A stretch of 64,000 nt of DNA, from NCBI GenBank assembly GCA_040386075.1, contig JAZKGE010000019.1:124001-188000 (forward strand), read 5' to 3'. Each line of letters starts with the position of its first letter. Position 1 is the stretch's first letter. This document shows, piece by piece, positions 41,851-50,252 of this stretch. This DNA is from UBA4416 sp040386075 (lineage in GTDB: Bacteria > Bacteroidota > Bacteroidia > B-17B0 > Aurantibacillaceae). The notes beneath the pieces were generated by a model. That model did not search any database. It had not been told where the DNA came from and worked only from the letters and a program-made list of their open reading frames with translations. A program made the position numbers and the translations under genes.

Positions 41851-42546
41851 TCAACAGATCATCAACAAGCGGGTCTGCCCGTTTTCTTTTGGCGCACGGT
41901 GAAGACAAGGAAGCACTTTGCTTTGAGGATAATCAACGGCGAGCTTCCATAAATGACCGATGCCTAAGCTGATCGGTTGTGTATTAGGTTTAGGTTGATA
42001 ATGCAGATCAAAGAAATGTTCGCTTAAAAATGCTTCAAATCTTTCATTCGGGCCATGATATAGTTTTTTGAGTTCATCGCGTATTTCGGGAACAAGTATT
42101 TTTTGTATGGCTTGTGAATTTGGTAATATTTCGCTCGATTCGCCATAGTAAGTGCATAAAAAGGTATCGGTTGGTATTGGAGAGCGATCTACATGAAAAG
42201 AATACACATCGGTTGGAAAAAATGGATAGGCATTATCTCTCTCATAGTACCTGATCAAATTTAGGATTGGAGCCTTGCCATGAGCTTTCAAAACATTCAA
42301 GTCGTTTAAAAGAATGTCACGGGCAAGCTGTCCCTGTTCATTCAATTGAAGTTTAAGAAGTTTCTCTTCATCAAGTGTAACTATATTTTCATTTAATTCT
42401 ATCTTATGAACGATCTCAGAAAAATCACCTGTTAGTTTACGGGTCCAGCACATTGCATTTACTTGTCCATGAAAAGGAGTTGCCACAAGATCTTTAAAAT
42501 TTGTGACACAGTGAATTTGATTTGCGCTATGAGATGGATCTGTCAT
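41851..42546 (-). CDS. DUF1826 protein
   Basis: 232 residues from ATG 42546 (MTDPSHSANQIHC), 10 nt after the TPR-SpoIIE stop; a Met at 42588 would overlap that gene and was rejected. It matches DUF1826 (LNVLKAHGKAPILNLIRYYERD ... SFHVDRSPIPTDTFLCTYYGESSEIL ... LGHLWKLAVDYPQSKVLPCLHRAPKENGQTRLLMI). The C-terminal His-x-Ala/Pro and earlier His-Asp spacing resemble 2-oxoglutarate-dioxygenase-like proteins (inference). In other bacteria DUF1826 genes are zinc-regulated; nothing here shows that. Probably co-transcribed with the SpoIIE gene. Confidence 0.8.
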   Translation of the reverse strand: MTDPSHSANQIHCVTNFKDLVATPFHGQVNAMCWTRKLTGDFSEIVHKIELNENIVTLDEEKLLKLQLNEQGQLARDILLNDLNVLKAHGKAPILNLIRYYERDNAYPFFPTDVYSFHVDRSPIPTDTFLCTYYGESSEILPNSQAIQKILVPEIRDELKKLYHGPNERFEAFLSEHFFDLHYQPKPNTQPISLGIGHLWKLAVDYPQSKVLPCLHRAPKENGQTRLLMIC

Positions 42547-42556
42547 CAATGTAATG

Positions 42557-44638
42557 TTAAATGCGAATGCCGATAATACATATATCATCTACTTGTTCAA
42601 TATTGCCTTTCCAATCAGTTAATACTTCTGAAAGTTTTTGTTTTTGAATTTCCATTGGTGTAGTTGACATTGAGATCAATAACTCTTTCAGTCGTTTATA
42701 CATAAACTTTTTTCCTTTTGTTCCACCAAACTGGTCAGGCATCCCATCAGTTAAAGTATATACAATATCATCGTTTTGCATTTCGAATTCGTGTTGGGTA
42801 AATGGTTCAAAATCTCTATCATGTTTGCCAACCGGCATTTTATCGGCTTTAAGTTCTATCAGCTCATTTTTTCGCACTACCCAAATAGGATTATTGGCGG
42901 CTGAATAGGTAAATGTATGTTTTACAAAGTCAAAGCATATTAAACTGGCATCCATGCCATCTTTCCCGCCTTCTTCGCTACCATCTTTTTTTAAACGCTG
43001 AATGATGGTTTTGCGGGTATCGTTTAATATTTCTGCCGGATCTACATAACCATCTTTTATTGCTGATTCTAAACTTGTAATGTTTAACAAACTCATAATG
43101 GCTCCCGGTACACCATGCCCTGTGCTATCTGCTGTTGCCAAAATAAAACCCCTGTTTGATAATTTACTTGCCCAATAAAAATCGCCACTTACAATAGCTT
43201 TTGGTTTAAAAAACACAAAATAATCTTTTAGATTTTCATCAAGTATTTCTTTTGAAGCAATAAAACTTCGCTGTATTCTCTCAGCGTAATTAATACTATC
43301 TGTTATTTCTTTGTGTTTTTCTTCAACCAGATGTAAGAGGTGATCGCTTCGTTTCTTTTCTTTATTGATCTTATTTCGTTGGAAAAAGAATAATGACGCC
43401 GCAAGAAGCACTAAAATAAATCCACCAATAAGTGCATTACGCAGAGTTTTTTGATTTTGAATTTCCTTTTGAATTATAATGTCCTTTCTTGCCTGAGCCT
43501 CTTTTGTTAATGTTTCTTTCTTATCAAAATCATATTGCATTTGTTGTTCTGTCATTTTTTTTATGTTTTCTTCACTAAACACACTATCGCGAAGTGCAAC
43601 GGATATTTTGTAATATTCCAGTGCTTTTTCATGATTGCCAACTTGTTTTTCTAACTCTGCTAAATTGCTATAGCAAGTTTGGCGTTTGGTAAGGCTATTT
43701 GAACTTGTTGCAAGTATTAAAGCCTTATTAAGATTTGCTCTTGCCTCAGCATATTTTTTTTGAGACATGTTTAATTGTGCCAAATCATTGTAGACGTTTA
43801 TCATCCCTTCTTTTTGCCCTGATTCTTCTAATAGTGTAAGTGCTGTCTTTAAACATTTTTCTGATTCGGCTAAATTGCCTTGGCTACTATAAAGTCCACT
43901 TATAGCAACCAGGTTATTAGTTTTCCAAAACCGGTTGCCCATTTCTTCATTAATTTTTAGCGCGGTTTGTAAAAAAGTCATAGCCTCGGGTTTATTTTGA
44001 AGCATGTAAATAACCCCTATATTATGACTAACAGCGGCTATCATTCTTTTTTCTCCAAATTCTTCATATACTTTTATAGCAGGAAGCAAAAATTTAAGCG
44101 CTTCAGTAAAATTTTGGGTTTGATAGTAAATGTTTCCAATATTTGAATTACTTCTTGCAATTCCTATTTTATCTTTTAGCTGCTCACGGATTTTTAGTGA
44201 GGAAATATAATTTTTTTTAGCTTCGGGAAAGTTGCCCATATCTTCGTAACAGTAACCTATACTACTGTAGGCTTGGCCAACGTCCGACATTAACGAAAGC
44301 CCTTGTCTTATGGACAAAGATTTTTTAAACCAGGTAATGGCTTCAAGATGTTCTGCTTTGTAATTACAAATATTCCCCATTGAAAAATAGGCATTTCCAA
44401 CTCCTTTTTTATAGCCGATCTTTTCTGATAGAGCGAGTGATTGTTTTGCAAAATCGAATGATTTGTCGAGATCGATCTCCAGATAAGTAGCTGAAATTTT
44501 ATTTAACAGGTTTGATTTTGATGTATCATCCTTAGCGATCTTTGCAACGTTTAGCAGAGAGTCCAAGGTTTTTACATTTTGTGAAAAGGAGGTTATTGTT
44601 AAATGACCAAAGAGTAATAAAAATAGTTTTGTTTTCAT
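42557..44638 (-). CDS. TPR-SpoIIE/PP2C signalling protein
   Basis: 693 residues from the ATG at 44638 (MKTKLFLLLFGHLTITSFSQ, signal peptide). About 8 TPRs (IGYKKGVGNAYFSMGNICNYKAEHLEAITWFKKSLSI), a transmembrane helix (LIGGFILVLLAASLFFF), the coiled linker KHKEITDSINYAERIQRSF and the SpoIIE PP2C domain (VSGDFYWASKL, ATADSTGHGVPGAIMS, DGMDASL, LTDGMPDQFGG). Downstream DUF1826 follows 10 nt later. The periplasmic TPRs probably sense a protein partner or ligand and control phosphatase output. Confidence 0.9.
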   Translation of the reverse strand: MKTKLFLLLFGHLTITSFSQNVKTLDSLLNVAKIAKDDTSKSNLLNKISATYLEIDLDKSFDFAKQSLALSEKIGYKKGVGNAYFSMGNICNYKAEHLEAITWFKKSLSIRQGLSLMSDVGQAYSSIGYCYEDMGNFPEAKKNYISSLKIREQLKDKIGIARSNSNIGNIYYQTQNFTEALKFLLPAIKVYEEFGEKRMIAAVSHNIGVIYMLQNKPEAMTFLQTALKINEEMGNRFWKTNNLVAISGLYSSQGNLAESEKCLKTALTLLEESGQKEGMINVYNDLAQLNMSQKKYAEARANLNKALILATSSNSLTKRQTCYSNLAELEKQVGNHEKALEYYKISVALRDSVFSEENIKKMTEQQMQYDFDKKETLTKEAQARKDIIIQKEIQNQKTLRNALIGGFILVLLAASLFFFQRNKINKEKKRSDHLLHLVEEKHKEITDSINYAERIQRSFIASKEILDENLKDYFVFFKPKAIVSGDFYWASKLSNRGFILATADSTGHGVPGAIMSLLNITSLESAIKDGYVDPAEILNDTRKTIIQRLKKDGSEEGGKDGMDASLICFDFVKHTFTYSAANNPIWVVRKNELIELKADKMPVGKHDRDFEPFTQHEFEMQNDDIVYTLTDGMPDQFGGTKGKKFMYKRLKELLISMSTTPMEIQKQKLSEVLTDWKGNIEQVDDICIIGIRI

Positions 44639-44770
44639 ACGGTTCAAAAGTCTGGATTAAAGTAAAAATCAATACCAATGTAGTTATTTATATTTTCACT
44701 TAATGGTAATAGTTAAAGCCTGGGATTGATTTTATAAGAAAAATCTGCTAAAGCGGCACTAAAAAACTAT

Positions 44771-44966
44771 TCAGCACTGGATTGCCCCGATGGGGCGGTG
44801 CGTTCCGGGTCATCCTGAAAAGGAAGAAGTCAAATCCTGCGATTTTTCTTTTTTTGTTTCCCTCCATTCGAGCGAAGCTTTAACCTTTTTTCATTTATTT
44901 AAACCAGCTCCGGACTCATACCAGCATGTTTTCCCTAGGTGTTTGAGACTAGCGCGTCTATCGTTA
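44771..44966 (-). pseudogene. Degenerate tRNA-Leu copy and duplicated downstream flank
   Basis: 44902-44966 matches most of the tRNA-Leu at 47970-48048: the anticodon-arm side (GTGTTTGAGACTAGCGCGTCTA on the plus strand against GTGTTTGAGACCAGCGCGTCTA), but the T-arm and acceptor stem have decayed and the 5' acceptor half is missing. Upstream 44771-44900 matches 47788-47960, the flank below the intact tRNA, with shared blocks such as AAGTCAAATCCTGCG. The copy lacks about 40 bp lying between two AGCTTTA repeats in the intact region, as expected of a slippage deletion. It ends a few nt before the bestrophin stop codon. Confidence 0.75.
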
Positions 44967-44970
44967 GATG

Positions 44971-45969
44971 TTACATTAAAAATCCATTTTCGGCAGTAAT
45001 AGGTTTTGGTATGTCCTTCTCATTAAGCATTTCTCTTAAATCAATTTCAATTGAACGTGAAATTGAAGTGATAGGAACATCGTTGTAGGTTCCTTCGAAA
45101 GGATTTTCAGAAAAATCACCAATCATTTCCGTTAAGAAAAACATCCAAATGATTAATGCAGAAAACGGAATAGTAAGCCAAACCGTGTGACTTCTTAAAT
45201 CGTGAAATATATTCAATAAACCAAAAGGAGCTATAACTGAAAAAATGATGGTCATCCACAATGCAACTGATGAATACTGTCTTGGAAAAGGGAAATTTTT
45301 GATGCGTTCACATCTGCCTTGTTCTGCATATAATTCAGTAATTATTTTATGAAACTCCATGTGTCTAAAATCATCAAAATAGCCTTTGTCTTTGAGTTCT
45401 TGTAATCTTACAGACTGCTTGTGGAGAATTTGAGTTGCCATATTTGTTTTCCCTTTATAAAGGGCAAACTCTTCATCGCAAAGTAACTTCTTTAGTTCTT
45501 TTTCCAAATCGTGAAAATGAAATTCACTTATGTTTGGATTGTATTTCCCTTTTAATCTATATTCTGTGTGTTCCCATTCCCGCTCTAACCTTAACTGAAA
45601 TCTTAAAGCAGTTAACCAAGCGATATGCCTGTGTAATATTTCTCTTTTTATAACTTCATTGTTTTCTCCTTTAAAAAAACTACAAACGGCTGTTCCAAAA
45701 GTTCTGGAATTGTTAACAATTCCGCCCCAGATTTTCCGAGCCTCCCAGGTTCTATCATAGCTGGCATTATTTTTAAATCCTAAATAAAACGCCACTGAAA
45801 TACCTAAAATACTGATAGGCTGCCACTCAAAAGAAAAATCAAAATTCAATTTGTGGTAAACAAACTCAAACAAAAAAGTTAGAATAAGCGAATAAACAGC
45901 TCCAATAATAAAAGGCTTTTTACTCCAATTGAAAATCATCCAAAATCCATATCGCCTGTGGGTGTACAT
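44971..45969 (-). CDS. Bestrophin-family anion channel
   Basis: 332 residues. Matches the bacterial bestrophin (UPF0187/YneE) family: RRYGFWMIFNWSKKPFIIGAVYSLILTFLFEFVY, the ISVAFYLGFKNNASYDRTWEARKIWGGIVNNSRTFG signature, and a C-terminal PFEGTYNDVPITSISRSIEIDLREML. Bestrophins are pentameric anion channels. Its stop codon sits within a few nt of the tRNA-Leu pseudogene, and the gene lies in the segment between that copy and the intact tRNA-Leu. Separate transcription from the ABM genes is suggested by the terminator at 46086-46116. Confidence 0.9.
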   Translation of the reverse strand: MYTHRRYGFWMIFNWSKKPFIIGAVYSLILTFLFEFVYHKLNFDFSFEWQPISILGISVAFYLGFKNNASYDRTWEARKIWGGIVNNSRTFGTAVCSFFKGENNEVIKREILHRHIAWLTALRFQLRLEREWEHTEYRLKGKYNPNISEFHFHDLEKELKKLLCDEEFALYKGKTNMATQILHKQSVRLQELKDKGYFDDFRHMEFHKIITELYAEQGRCERIKNFPFPRQYSSVALWMTIIFSVIAPFGLLNIFHDLRSHTVWLTIPFSALIIWMFFLTEMIGDFSENPFEGTYNDVPITSISRSIEIDLREMLNEKDIPKPITAENGFLM

Positions 45970-46085
45970 AATATCTTATTAATAAATTTTCAATCAATTG
46001 TGACGACATGAAAATAAGCAAAATAAATTAATTAAGATATCCTTCCGTTTAACACTACCGTTTTAGGCATCGATTAAAAGAAAAA

Positions 46086-46116
46086 AACTCTAAAAAAGGC
46101 CAACTTTTTTGGAGTT
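46086..46116 (-). terminator. Rho-independent terminator downstream of ABM genes
   Basis: 12-bp stem (one G-T pair) AACTCTAAAAAA / TTTTTTGGAGTT with a 7-nt loop, between the ABM stop (46241) and the bestrophin start (45969) on the minus strand. Confidence 0.7.
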
Positions 46117-46240
46117 GTGCCCTACGGGTTGGATTTATCGAACTTTTTAGATGATTCCCAGAGGCTTAGAATTCTTATGAATAATTTATCTGTTCATTCA
46201 GTCTTGAAAGCAGAGGGTAAGATTAAATTCACTTGGTAAT

Positions 46241-46591
46241 TTATTGAACTTTGTTCAGCATCCTGATATCAGGAGCAGAAATAACACCCGCCTTTTCCAT
46301 ATTAGCTTTTAAATCCGGATTGCTCAAAAATTTGTTAGCTACTTCAGCATTTGGCGCCTCAATAAGTCCTGTAATAACATTTGGCTTGTCTGTCGAACGA
46401 TACAAAGCAATGACCTTCATGCCGGCATTCTTACGATTTACTTCATCGCTATCAAATCCTTTTTTCCAGGCGTCAAAATCTTTCACTTCGTGAGAAATAA
46501 GAATGGTTACTTTCTTGTCTTCGCTTTTAGATGTAAATGCAAAAGAAATAATTGCGATTAGTGCTAGTGTTGCTAAAAATACTTTTTTCAT
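46241..46591 (-). CDS. Exported ABM-like small protein (paralog)
   Basis: 116 residues: a signal peptide (ATLALIAIISFAFTSKS) precedes the same small domain found at 18509-18784 and 46612-46884 (ISHEVKDFDAWKKGFDSDEVNRKNAGMKVIALYRSTDKPNVITGLIEAPN...GVISAPDIRMLNKV). It is thus the secreted version of a usually cytoplasmic fold. 20 nt after its neighbour 46612-46884. Confidence 0.75.
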   Translation of the reverse strand: MKKVFLATLALIAIISFAFTSKSEDKKVTILISHEVKDFDAWKKGFDSDEVNRKNAGMKVIALYRSTDKPNVITGLIEAPNAEVANKFLSNPDLKANMEKAGVISAPDIRMLNKVQ

Positions 46592-46611
46592 AATGTTTGG
46601 GTTTTAAAAGG

Positions 46612-46884
46612 TTAGTTTTTATTAATTAATACTTTAACGTCCGGCATACAAAGCACACCGGCATTTTTCATTTTTTCTCCGAAGGCCGGGTCTGTCATCA
46701 TAGCTTCTATTCCTTCTGATCCCGGAGCTTCAAAAATAAATGTAACATCGTTCGGGTTTTTTAAGGATGTGTACACCCCCACAGTTTTTAATCCGGCATT
46801 AGAACGATTCTGTTCATCAGCATCAAATGTTTTTTTCCATTCTGCGAAATTCGCAACTTCATGTTGTCCAATTATAGTTACCAT
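46612..46884 (-). CDS. ABM-like small protein (paralog)
   Basis: 90 residues without signal peptide: IGQHEVANFAEWKKTFDADEQNRSNAGLKTVGVYTSLKNPNDVTFIFEAPGSEGIEAMMTDP...AGVLCMPDVKVLI. Homologous to the 18.5-kb copy. Follows the Crp/Fnr gene by 159 nt, in the same direction, then the exported paralog. Function is unknown; dimeric alpha/beta barrel fold predicted. Confidence 0.75.
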   Translation of the reverse strand: MVTIIGQHEVANFAEWKKTFDADEQNRSNAGLKTVGVYTSLKNPNDVTFIFEAPGSEGIEAMMTDPAFGEKMKNAGVLCMPDVKVLINKN

Positions 46885-47043
46885 TTTATTAATTTAATTA
46901 ATCCCCTACTCGTATGGCTTTTCAGTTCCGCCCCGTTTTTTTTAAATGGTTTCTGGACTCCATATTTAATTTATGGAGCAAAACTATAGTATGGATTCAA
47001 CAAAAAAGTTAACCCAGGTTCAGAAATGAAATATGGAGGGTTA

Positions 47044-47643
47044 TTAAAGAAGCCTTTTTCTCATTCGGCTTAACGACTGAGGCTGGATATCTAAAAATGC
47101 TGCAATATGCTTTAATGGTACGCGCTGGAATATATATGGTTTTGTTTTAAGAAGGTTGAGGTAACGTTCTTCCGGAGACTCTATTTTTACTTCGGCAAGC
47201 CTGTTAAGCATTGCACCGGCTGACCTTGCAACTTTCCGAATATACCACTGATTCATTTTGGGTATTTCTTTTTCCAGCTTTATCCAATCGTTTTTAGAAA
47301 TAATAAGTAATTCGCTATCCTCGAGCGTTTCAACGTTATGCTTCCCCGGCAGACCGGTACTAAAACTTTCGAAATCACACAGCCAGAAATCTTCAAAAGA
47401 AAAATACAGGATCTTTTCATTTCCATCTTCGTCAACCACAAATGTGCGCGCACAACCTTTATTTACGTATGCTTTAGAATTGGCGATGCTGCCGGCAGTA
47501 CTATAAATTTGTTTTTTCTTTAGAAGTTTTTTTGTAAAATGCGATAAAAAATAGTCGTACTCTGCTTCATCAAACCCAAATGTCCCCATAAAAAGCTCTG
47601 TTAGTCTATTATCAATTTCATGTTTACTTATTTTTGAGTCCAT
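47044..47643 (-). CDS. Crp/Fnr-family transcriptional regulator (second copy)
   Basis: 199 residues. Effector-binding jelly roll (KKKQIYSTAGSIANSKAYVNKGCARTFVVDEDGNEKILYFSFEDFWLCDFESF) and winged helix (SPEERYLNLLKTKPYIFQRVPLKHIAAFLDIQPQSLSRMRKRL). Its C-terminal helix sequence is similar to that of the 18872-19477 regulator (ERYLNLLKxKPxxFQRVPxxxIAxxLxIxPxxLSRxRK). Likely controls the two ABM genes downstream (inference from repeated arrangement). Confidence 0.9.
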   Translation of the reverse strand: MDSKISKHEIDNRLTELFMGTFGFDEAEYDYFLSHFTKKLLKKKQIYSTAGSIANSKAYVNKGCARTFVVDEDGNEKILYFSFEDFWLCDFESFSTGLPGKHNVETLEDSELLIISKNDWIKLEKEIPKMNQWYIRKVARSAGAMLNRLAEVKIESPEERYLNLLKTKPYIFQRVPLKHIAAFLDIQPQSLSRMRKRLL

Positions 47644-47745
47644 CGTAGATAGGTTTAAGGTTTAAAAGTACTAAATCCCTTATTAAACTTGAACAAGTAA
47701 GTATTTGAAAATGTGATTTGTGTCTTGTTGATACATTATCGAACT

Positions 47746-47782
47746 AAAACCCTTCATAAACATTCAATTATCAAGGGTTTTT
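47746..47782. terminator. Possible terminator upstream of the Crp/Fnr gene
   Basis: 9-bp stem AAAACCCTT / AAGGGTTTT with an 18-nt loop and a T run, lying before the duplicated tRNA flank. It is not directly after a gene on either strand, so its role is uncertain. Confidence 0.4.
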
Positions 47783-47787
47783 GCTTT

Positions 47788-47803
47788 TGTACCCAGCGCC
47801 GGA
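47788..47803. repeat. Fragment matching the tRNA-Leu 3' end
   Basis: TGTACCCAGCGCCGGA occurs here and again at the tRNA 3' end (47969 onward), giving a short direct repeat within the downstream flank. A weaker match (CAGCACTGGATTGCC) is in the duplicated flank at 44773. Confidence 0.6.
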
Positions 47804-47926
47804 TTGCTGCCGATGCAGCGGACCGTTCTGTGACATTTTGAAAATGAAAAAGTCAAATCCTGCGGATTTTCTTTTTTTGTTTCCATCCCTCCATTCAAGC
47901 ACAGCTTTATGTCGGACTAGAAACAA

Positions 47927-47959
47927 AAAAAGGGTCAAAGCATAGCTTTAACCCTTTTT
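47927..47959 (-). terminator. tRNA-Leu terminator hairpin
   Basis: 15-bp stem (one mismatch) AAAAAGGGTCAAAGC / GCTTTAACCCTTTTT, loop ATA, 10 nt beyond the tRNA 3' end on the minus strand, with A/T tracts on both sides. Confidence 0.8.
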
Positions 47960-47969
47960 CATTTATCTG

Positions 47970-48048
47970 TACCCAGCGCCGGACTCGAACCGGCACGGTT
48001 TCCCACAGGTGTTTGAGACCAGCGCGTCTACCATTCCGCCAGCTGGGC
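47970..48048 (-). tRNA. tRNA-Leu (CAA)
   Basis: Read on the minus strand it starts GCCCAGCTGGCGGAATGG, pairs as a 7-bp acceptor with GCTGGGT, and has a T-arm GCCGG TTCGAGT CCGGC, D-arm with GGTAGACGC and a short variable arm. The anticodon loop CTCAAAC has anticodon CAA. CCA is not encoded. About 79 nt, at the short end for leucine tRNA. A decayed copy is at 44902-44966. Confidence 0.85.
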
Positions 48049-48095
48049 ATTTAGTTTTTTTAATTGCTTCACTCTGCAATCTTGGCGCGTCTACC

Positions 48096-48113
48096 TCCCG
48101 ATAGCTATCGGGA
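48096..48113. repeat. 18-bp perfect palindrome (interspersed Bacteroidota-type)
   Basis: TCCCGATAGCTATCGGGA is self-complementary over its whole length; it sits between the tRNA-Leu and prs in non-coding DNA. Palindromes with this core recur between genes in many members of the phylum. Confidence 0.8.
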
Positions 48114-48234
48114 CCGCCAGGCATTTTAGACTCCTTTTTGCCAATTTCGTGACAATAAGGGCTGCAAATGTAATAGAATTTTATTGAATAGGAAAAAACA
48201 GGCAAAAAATAGTGCGAAAAACCACTAAAAATCC

Positions 48235-48242
48235 TATATTTG
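48235..48242 (+). promoter_or_regulatory. -7 promoter box for prs
   Basis: TATATTTG matches TAnnTTTG, 18 nt upstream of the prs ATG at 48260. A -33 element could not be picked out with confidence. Confidence 0.5.
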
Positions 48243-48259
48243 CGTCCCTTAAACACAAA

Positions 48260-49192
48260 ATGGAAACAGACGTTAGATTATTTTCAGGTAGTGCTACAAA
48301 CACTTTAGCCGAACAGATTGCAAAATCGTATGGTAAAGATTTGGGTAAAATGTCTCACTATCGCTTTAGCGATGGGGAAATTCAGGTGTCTTATGACGAA
48401 AGTATCCGCGGACAAAGCGTGTTTGCTATCCAGTCGACCATGCCGCCGGCCGATAATTTAATGGAATTGCTTTTAATGTTGGATGCCGCTAAACGCGCGT
48501 CCGCCAAAGAAGTAATAGCAGTATTACCTTATTTTGGGTATGCCCGCCAGGACCGAAAAGATCAGCCACGTGTGGCGATTGGCGCTAAATTAGTAGCCGA
48601 TATGTTGGCTTTAGCCGGCGCAACCCGTGTGATGACAATGGATTTGCATGCTGATCAAATTCAGGGATTCTTTGATATTCCGGTAGATCATTTATACGCT
48701 TCTTCAATCTTTTTACCGTATATACAAGGTTTAAATTTACCAAACTTAACCATTGCAGCTCCTGATATGGGCGGAAGTAAGCGTGCAAATGCCTATGCCA
48801 AGCATTTAAAATCAGAGATCGTAATTTGCTACAAACAGCGTACAAAGGCTAATGTAGTAGATCATATGACCGCTATTGGTGAAATTGAAGGAAGAAACAT
48901 AGTGTTGGTGGATGATTTAGTTGATACCGGTGGAACTTTATGTAAAGCAGCCGATATGATGATGGAGCGCGGCGCATTAAGCGTAAGAGCAGTTTGTACA
49001 CATGCTATCTTATCAGGAAAAGCGTATGAAAATATCAATAACTCTAAATTAACGGAGTTGATCGTAACAGATACAGTGCCATTGAAACAAGAGAGTGCAA
49101 AAATTAAAGTATTATCAGTAGCCGAATTATTTGCCAAGGTAATTCATAGCGTACAAAACTATGAGTCTATCAGCAGCAACTTTATAATGTAA
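48260..49192 (+). CDS. prs: Ribose-phosphate pyrophosphokinase
   Basis: 310 residues from ATG 48260 (METDVRLFSGSATNTLAEQIA); an upstream frame adds residues with no homology-like features. Transfers pyrophosphate from ATP to ribose 5-phosphate giving PRPP for purines, pyrimidines, histidine and NAD. Visible: RQDRKDQPR flexible loop, DLHADQIQGFFDIPVDHLYA metal/ribose site, and the PRPP loop IVLVDDLVDTGGTL (about 214-226). It is followed by rplY 75 nt later, perhaps co-transcribed. Confidence 0.97.
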   Translation: METDVRLFSGSATNTLAEQIAKSYGKDLGKMSHYRFSDGEIQVSYDESIRGQSVFAIQSTMPPADNLMELLLMLDAAKRASAKEVIAVLPYFGYARQDRKDQPRVAIGAKLVADMLALAGATRVMTMDLHADQIQGFFDIPVDHLYASSIFLPYIQGLNLPNLTIAAPDMGGSKRANAYAKHLKSEIVICYKQRTKANVVDHMTAIGEIEGRNIVLVDDLVDTGGTLCKAADMMMERGALSVRAVCTHAILSGKAYENINNSKLTELIVTDTVPLKQESAKIKVLSVAELFAKVIHSVQNYESISSNFIM

Positions 49193-49267
49193 TTAACCCG
49201 TATAAAACAAATAACCGGTGTAGATAAAATGAAACGGGCATTTTAAATACATCACAAAAATAAAATA

Positions 49268-49849
49268 ATGAAATCAGTAACATTGAGCGGTTCGTTACGT
49301 ACGAACGTAGGAAAAGTAAACGCTAAGGCGGTTAGAGAAAAAGGAAATGTACCATGTGTAATTTATGGTGGAAAAGAACAAATTCACTTTGAAGCAGATA
49401 TCCGTGCTTTCAAACCGGTTATCTTTACTCCAAATGCACACATCGTTGAGATCGACTTAGATGGTAAAGTTTACAAAACTGTATTACAAGAGGCGCAATA
49501 TCACAAGATCAATGATAAATTAATTCACGCAGATTTCTTAGAGATCCAGGATGGTAAACCGGTAACGGCTAACATTCCGGTTGTTATCACGGGACAATCT
49601 GAAGGCGTTAAAAAAGGTGGTAAGTTAGTATTGAAAATGCGTAAGTTAAGAGCTCGCGGTATTGCTGCTACATTACCTGATACTATTGAAATTGACATTA
49701 CTAAGTTAGATATCGGTGATTCAATTGCAGTTGGTGATATCAACGTAAAAGACACTACGTTATTAAATGCTAAAAACGTATCAGTTGTTTCTGTAACAAC
49801 TACACGTGCGGTAGCTACTGAAACAAATGCAGCTCCGGCTAAAAAATAA
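49268..49849 (+). CDS. rplY: 50S ribosomal protein L25 (CTC form)
   Basis: 193 residues, the long general-stress (CTC) form: N-terminal L25 domain (SVTLSGSLRTNVGKVNAKAVREKGNVPCVIYGGKEQIHFEADIRAFKPVIFTPNAHIVEIDLDGKVYKTVLQEAQYHKINDKLIHADFLEI) and a C-terminal TL5-like domain (KPVTANIPVVITGQSEGVKKGGKLVLKMRKLRARGIAATLPDTIEIDITKLDIGDSIAV). Binds 5S rRNA. Closed by the terminator at 49868. Confidence 0.96.
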   Translation: MKSVTLSGSLRTNVGKVNAKAVREKGNVPCVIYGGKEQIHFEADIRAFKPVIFTPNAHIVEIDLDGKVYKTVLQEAQYHKINDKLIHADFLEIQDGKPVTANIPVVITGQSEGVKKGGKLVLKMRKLRARGIAATLPDTIEIDITKLDIGDSIAVGDINVKDTTLLNAKNVSVVSVTTTRAVATETNAAPAKK

Positions 49850-49867
49850 TTTAAGATCAACTTAAAT

Positions 49868-49902
49868 AAAAAGCCTCTTTCGGAAACGAGAGAGGCTTTT
49901 TT
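49868..49902 (+). terminator. Rho-independent terminator after rplY
   Basis: AAAAAGCCTCT stem with its complement, capped by a GAAA-type tetraloop region and a T tract, 18 nt after the rplY stop. Confidence 0.9.
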
Positions 49903-49939
49903 AGTTAACGGTGTTGAAGAACCAGTAAAATATAAAATT

Positions 49940-50040
49940 GGGCGTGCCCCCGCAAAAGAGGCGGCGGGGTCGGGCTGGCCCGCTACAATCTTTTTGTAAA
50001 GGAGGCACAAAAAGGATTTTCGCTTGCATCCCTCACGCGG
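49940..50040 (-). repeat. ~100-bp structured interspersed repeat, copy 1
   Basis: On the minus strand it reads CCGCGTGAGGGATGCAAGCG ... TTTTGCGGGGGCACGCCC. It matches copy 2 at 53212-53309 (inverted orientation) along its full length, with differences concentrated in two hairpins. Hairpin one: CTTTTTGT/ACAAAAAG (49990-49997 and 50007-50014). Hairpin two: CCGC/GCGG around the loop CTCTTTT (49950-49964). The equivalent pairs in copy 2 differ but still pair. Confidence 0.75.
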
Positions 50041-50222
50041 AATTGCGTTTCAGGAGAGGCTTTTTTTATAGTTATTCTTTTAACGAACTTATCATACGTT
50101 AGTAATAATGCGGCGGCTTTTGGCAATTCGGCGCGGGACATAAGCTTTGAGCCAGCATGTGGGAAGGCCATCCTGGTAGGCTTTTGCGGGGTAAATGGAG
50201 GTTGGCGAATTGTCTTTTCGTG

Positions 50223-50248
50223 TTTCTTTTTGTTCAAGCAAAAAGAAA
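50223..50248 (-). terminator. AT-rich hairpin, probable terminator of the Lon-N gene
   Basis: 10-bp stem TTTCTTTTTG / CAAAAAGAAA with loop TTCAAG, 5 nt beyond the stop of 50253-50855 on the minus strand. The motif around it is common in Bacteroidota intergenic DNA. Confidence 0.55.
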
Positions 50249-50252
50249 ATAA

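Noticed and set aside
44790..44999. 69-codon plus-strand frame near the tRNA pseudogene
   Set aside because: It covers duplicated tRNA flank and the 3' end of bestrophin; no signal peptide or domain.
47963..48256. 97-codon minus-strand frame across the tRNA-Leu
   Set aside because: It reads through the tRNA gene and the prs promoter region and cannot be a protein.
49983..50237. 84-codon frame on the minus strand (starting TTG 50237) ending in the structured repeat
   Set aside because: It starts in a terminator-like hairpin, ends inside the interspersed repeat, has no family-like features, and its end resembles only the reading of the repeat at 53.2 kb.
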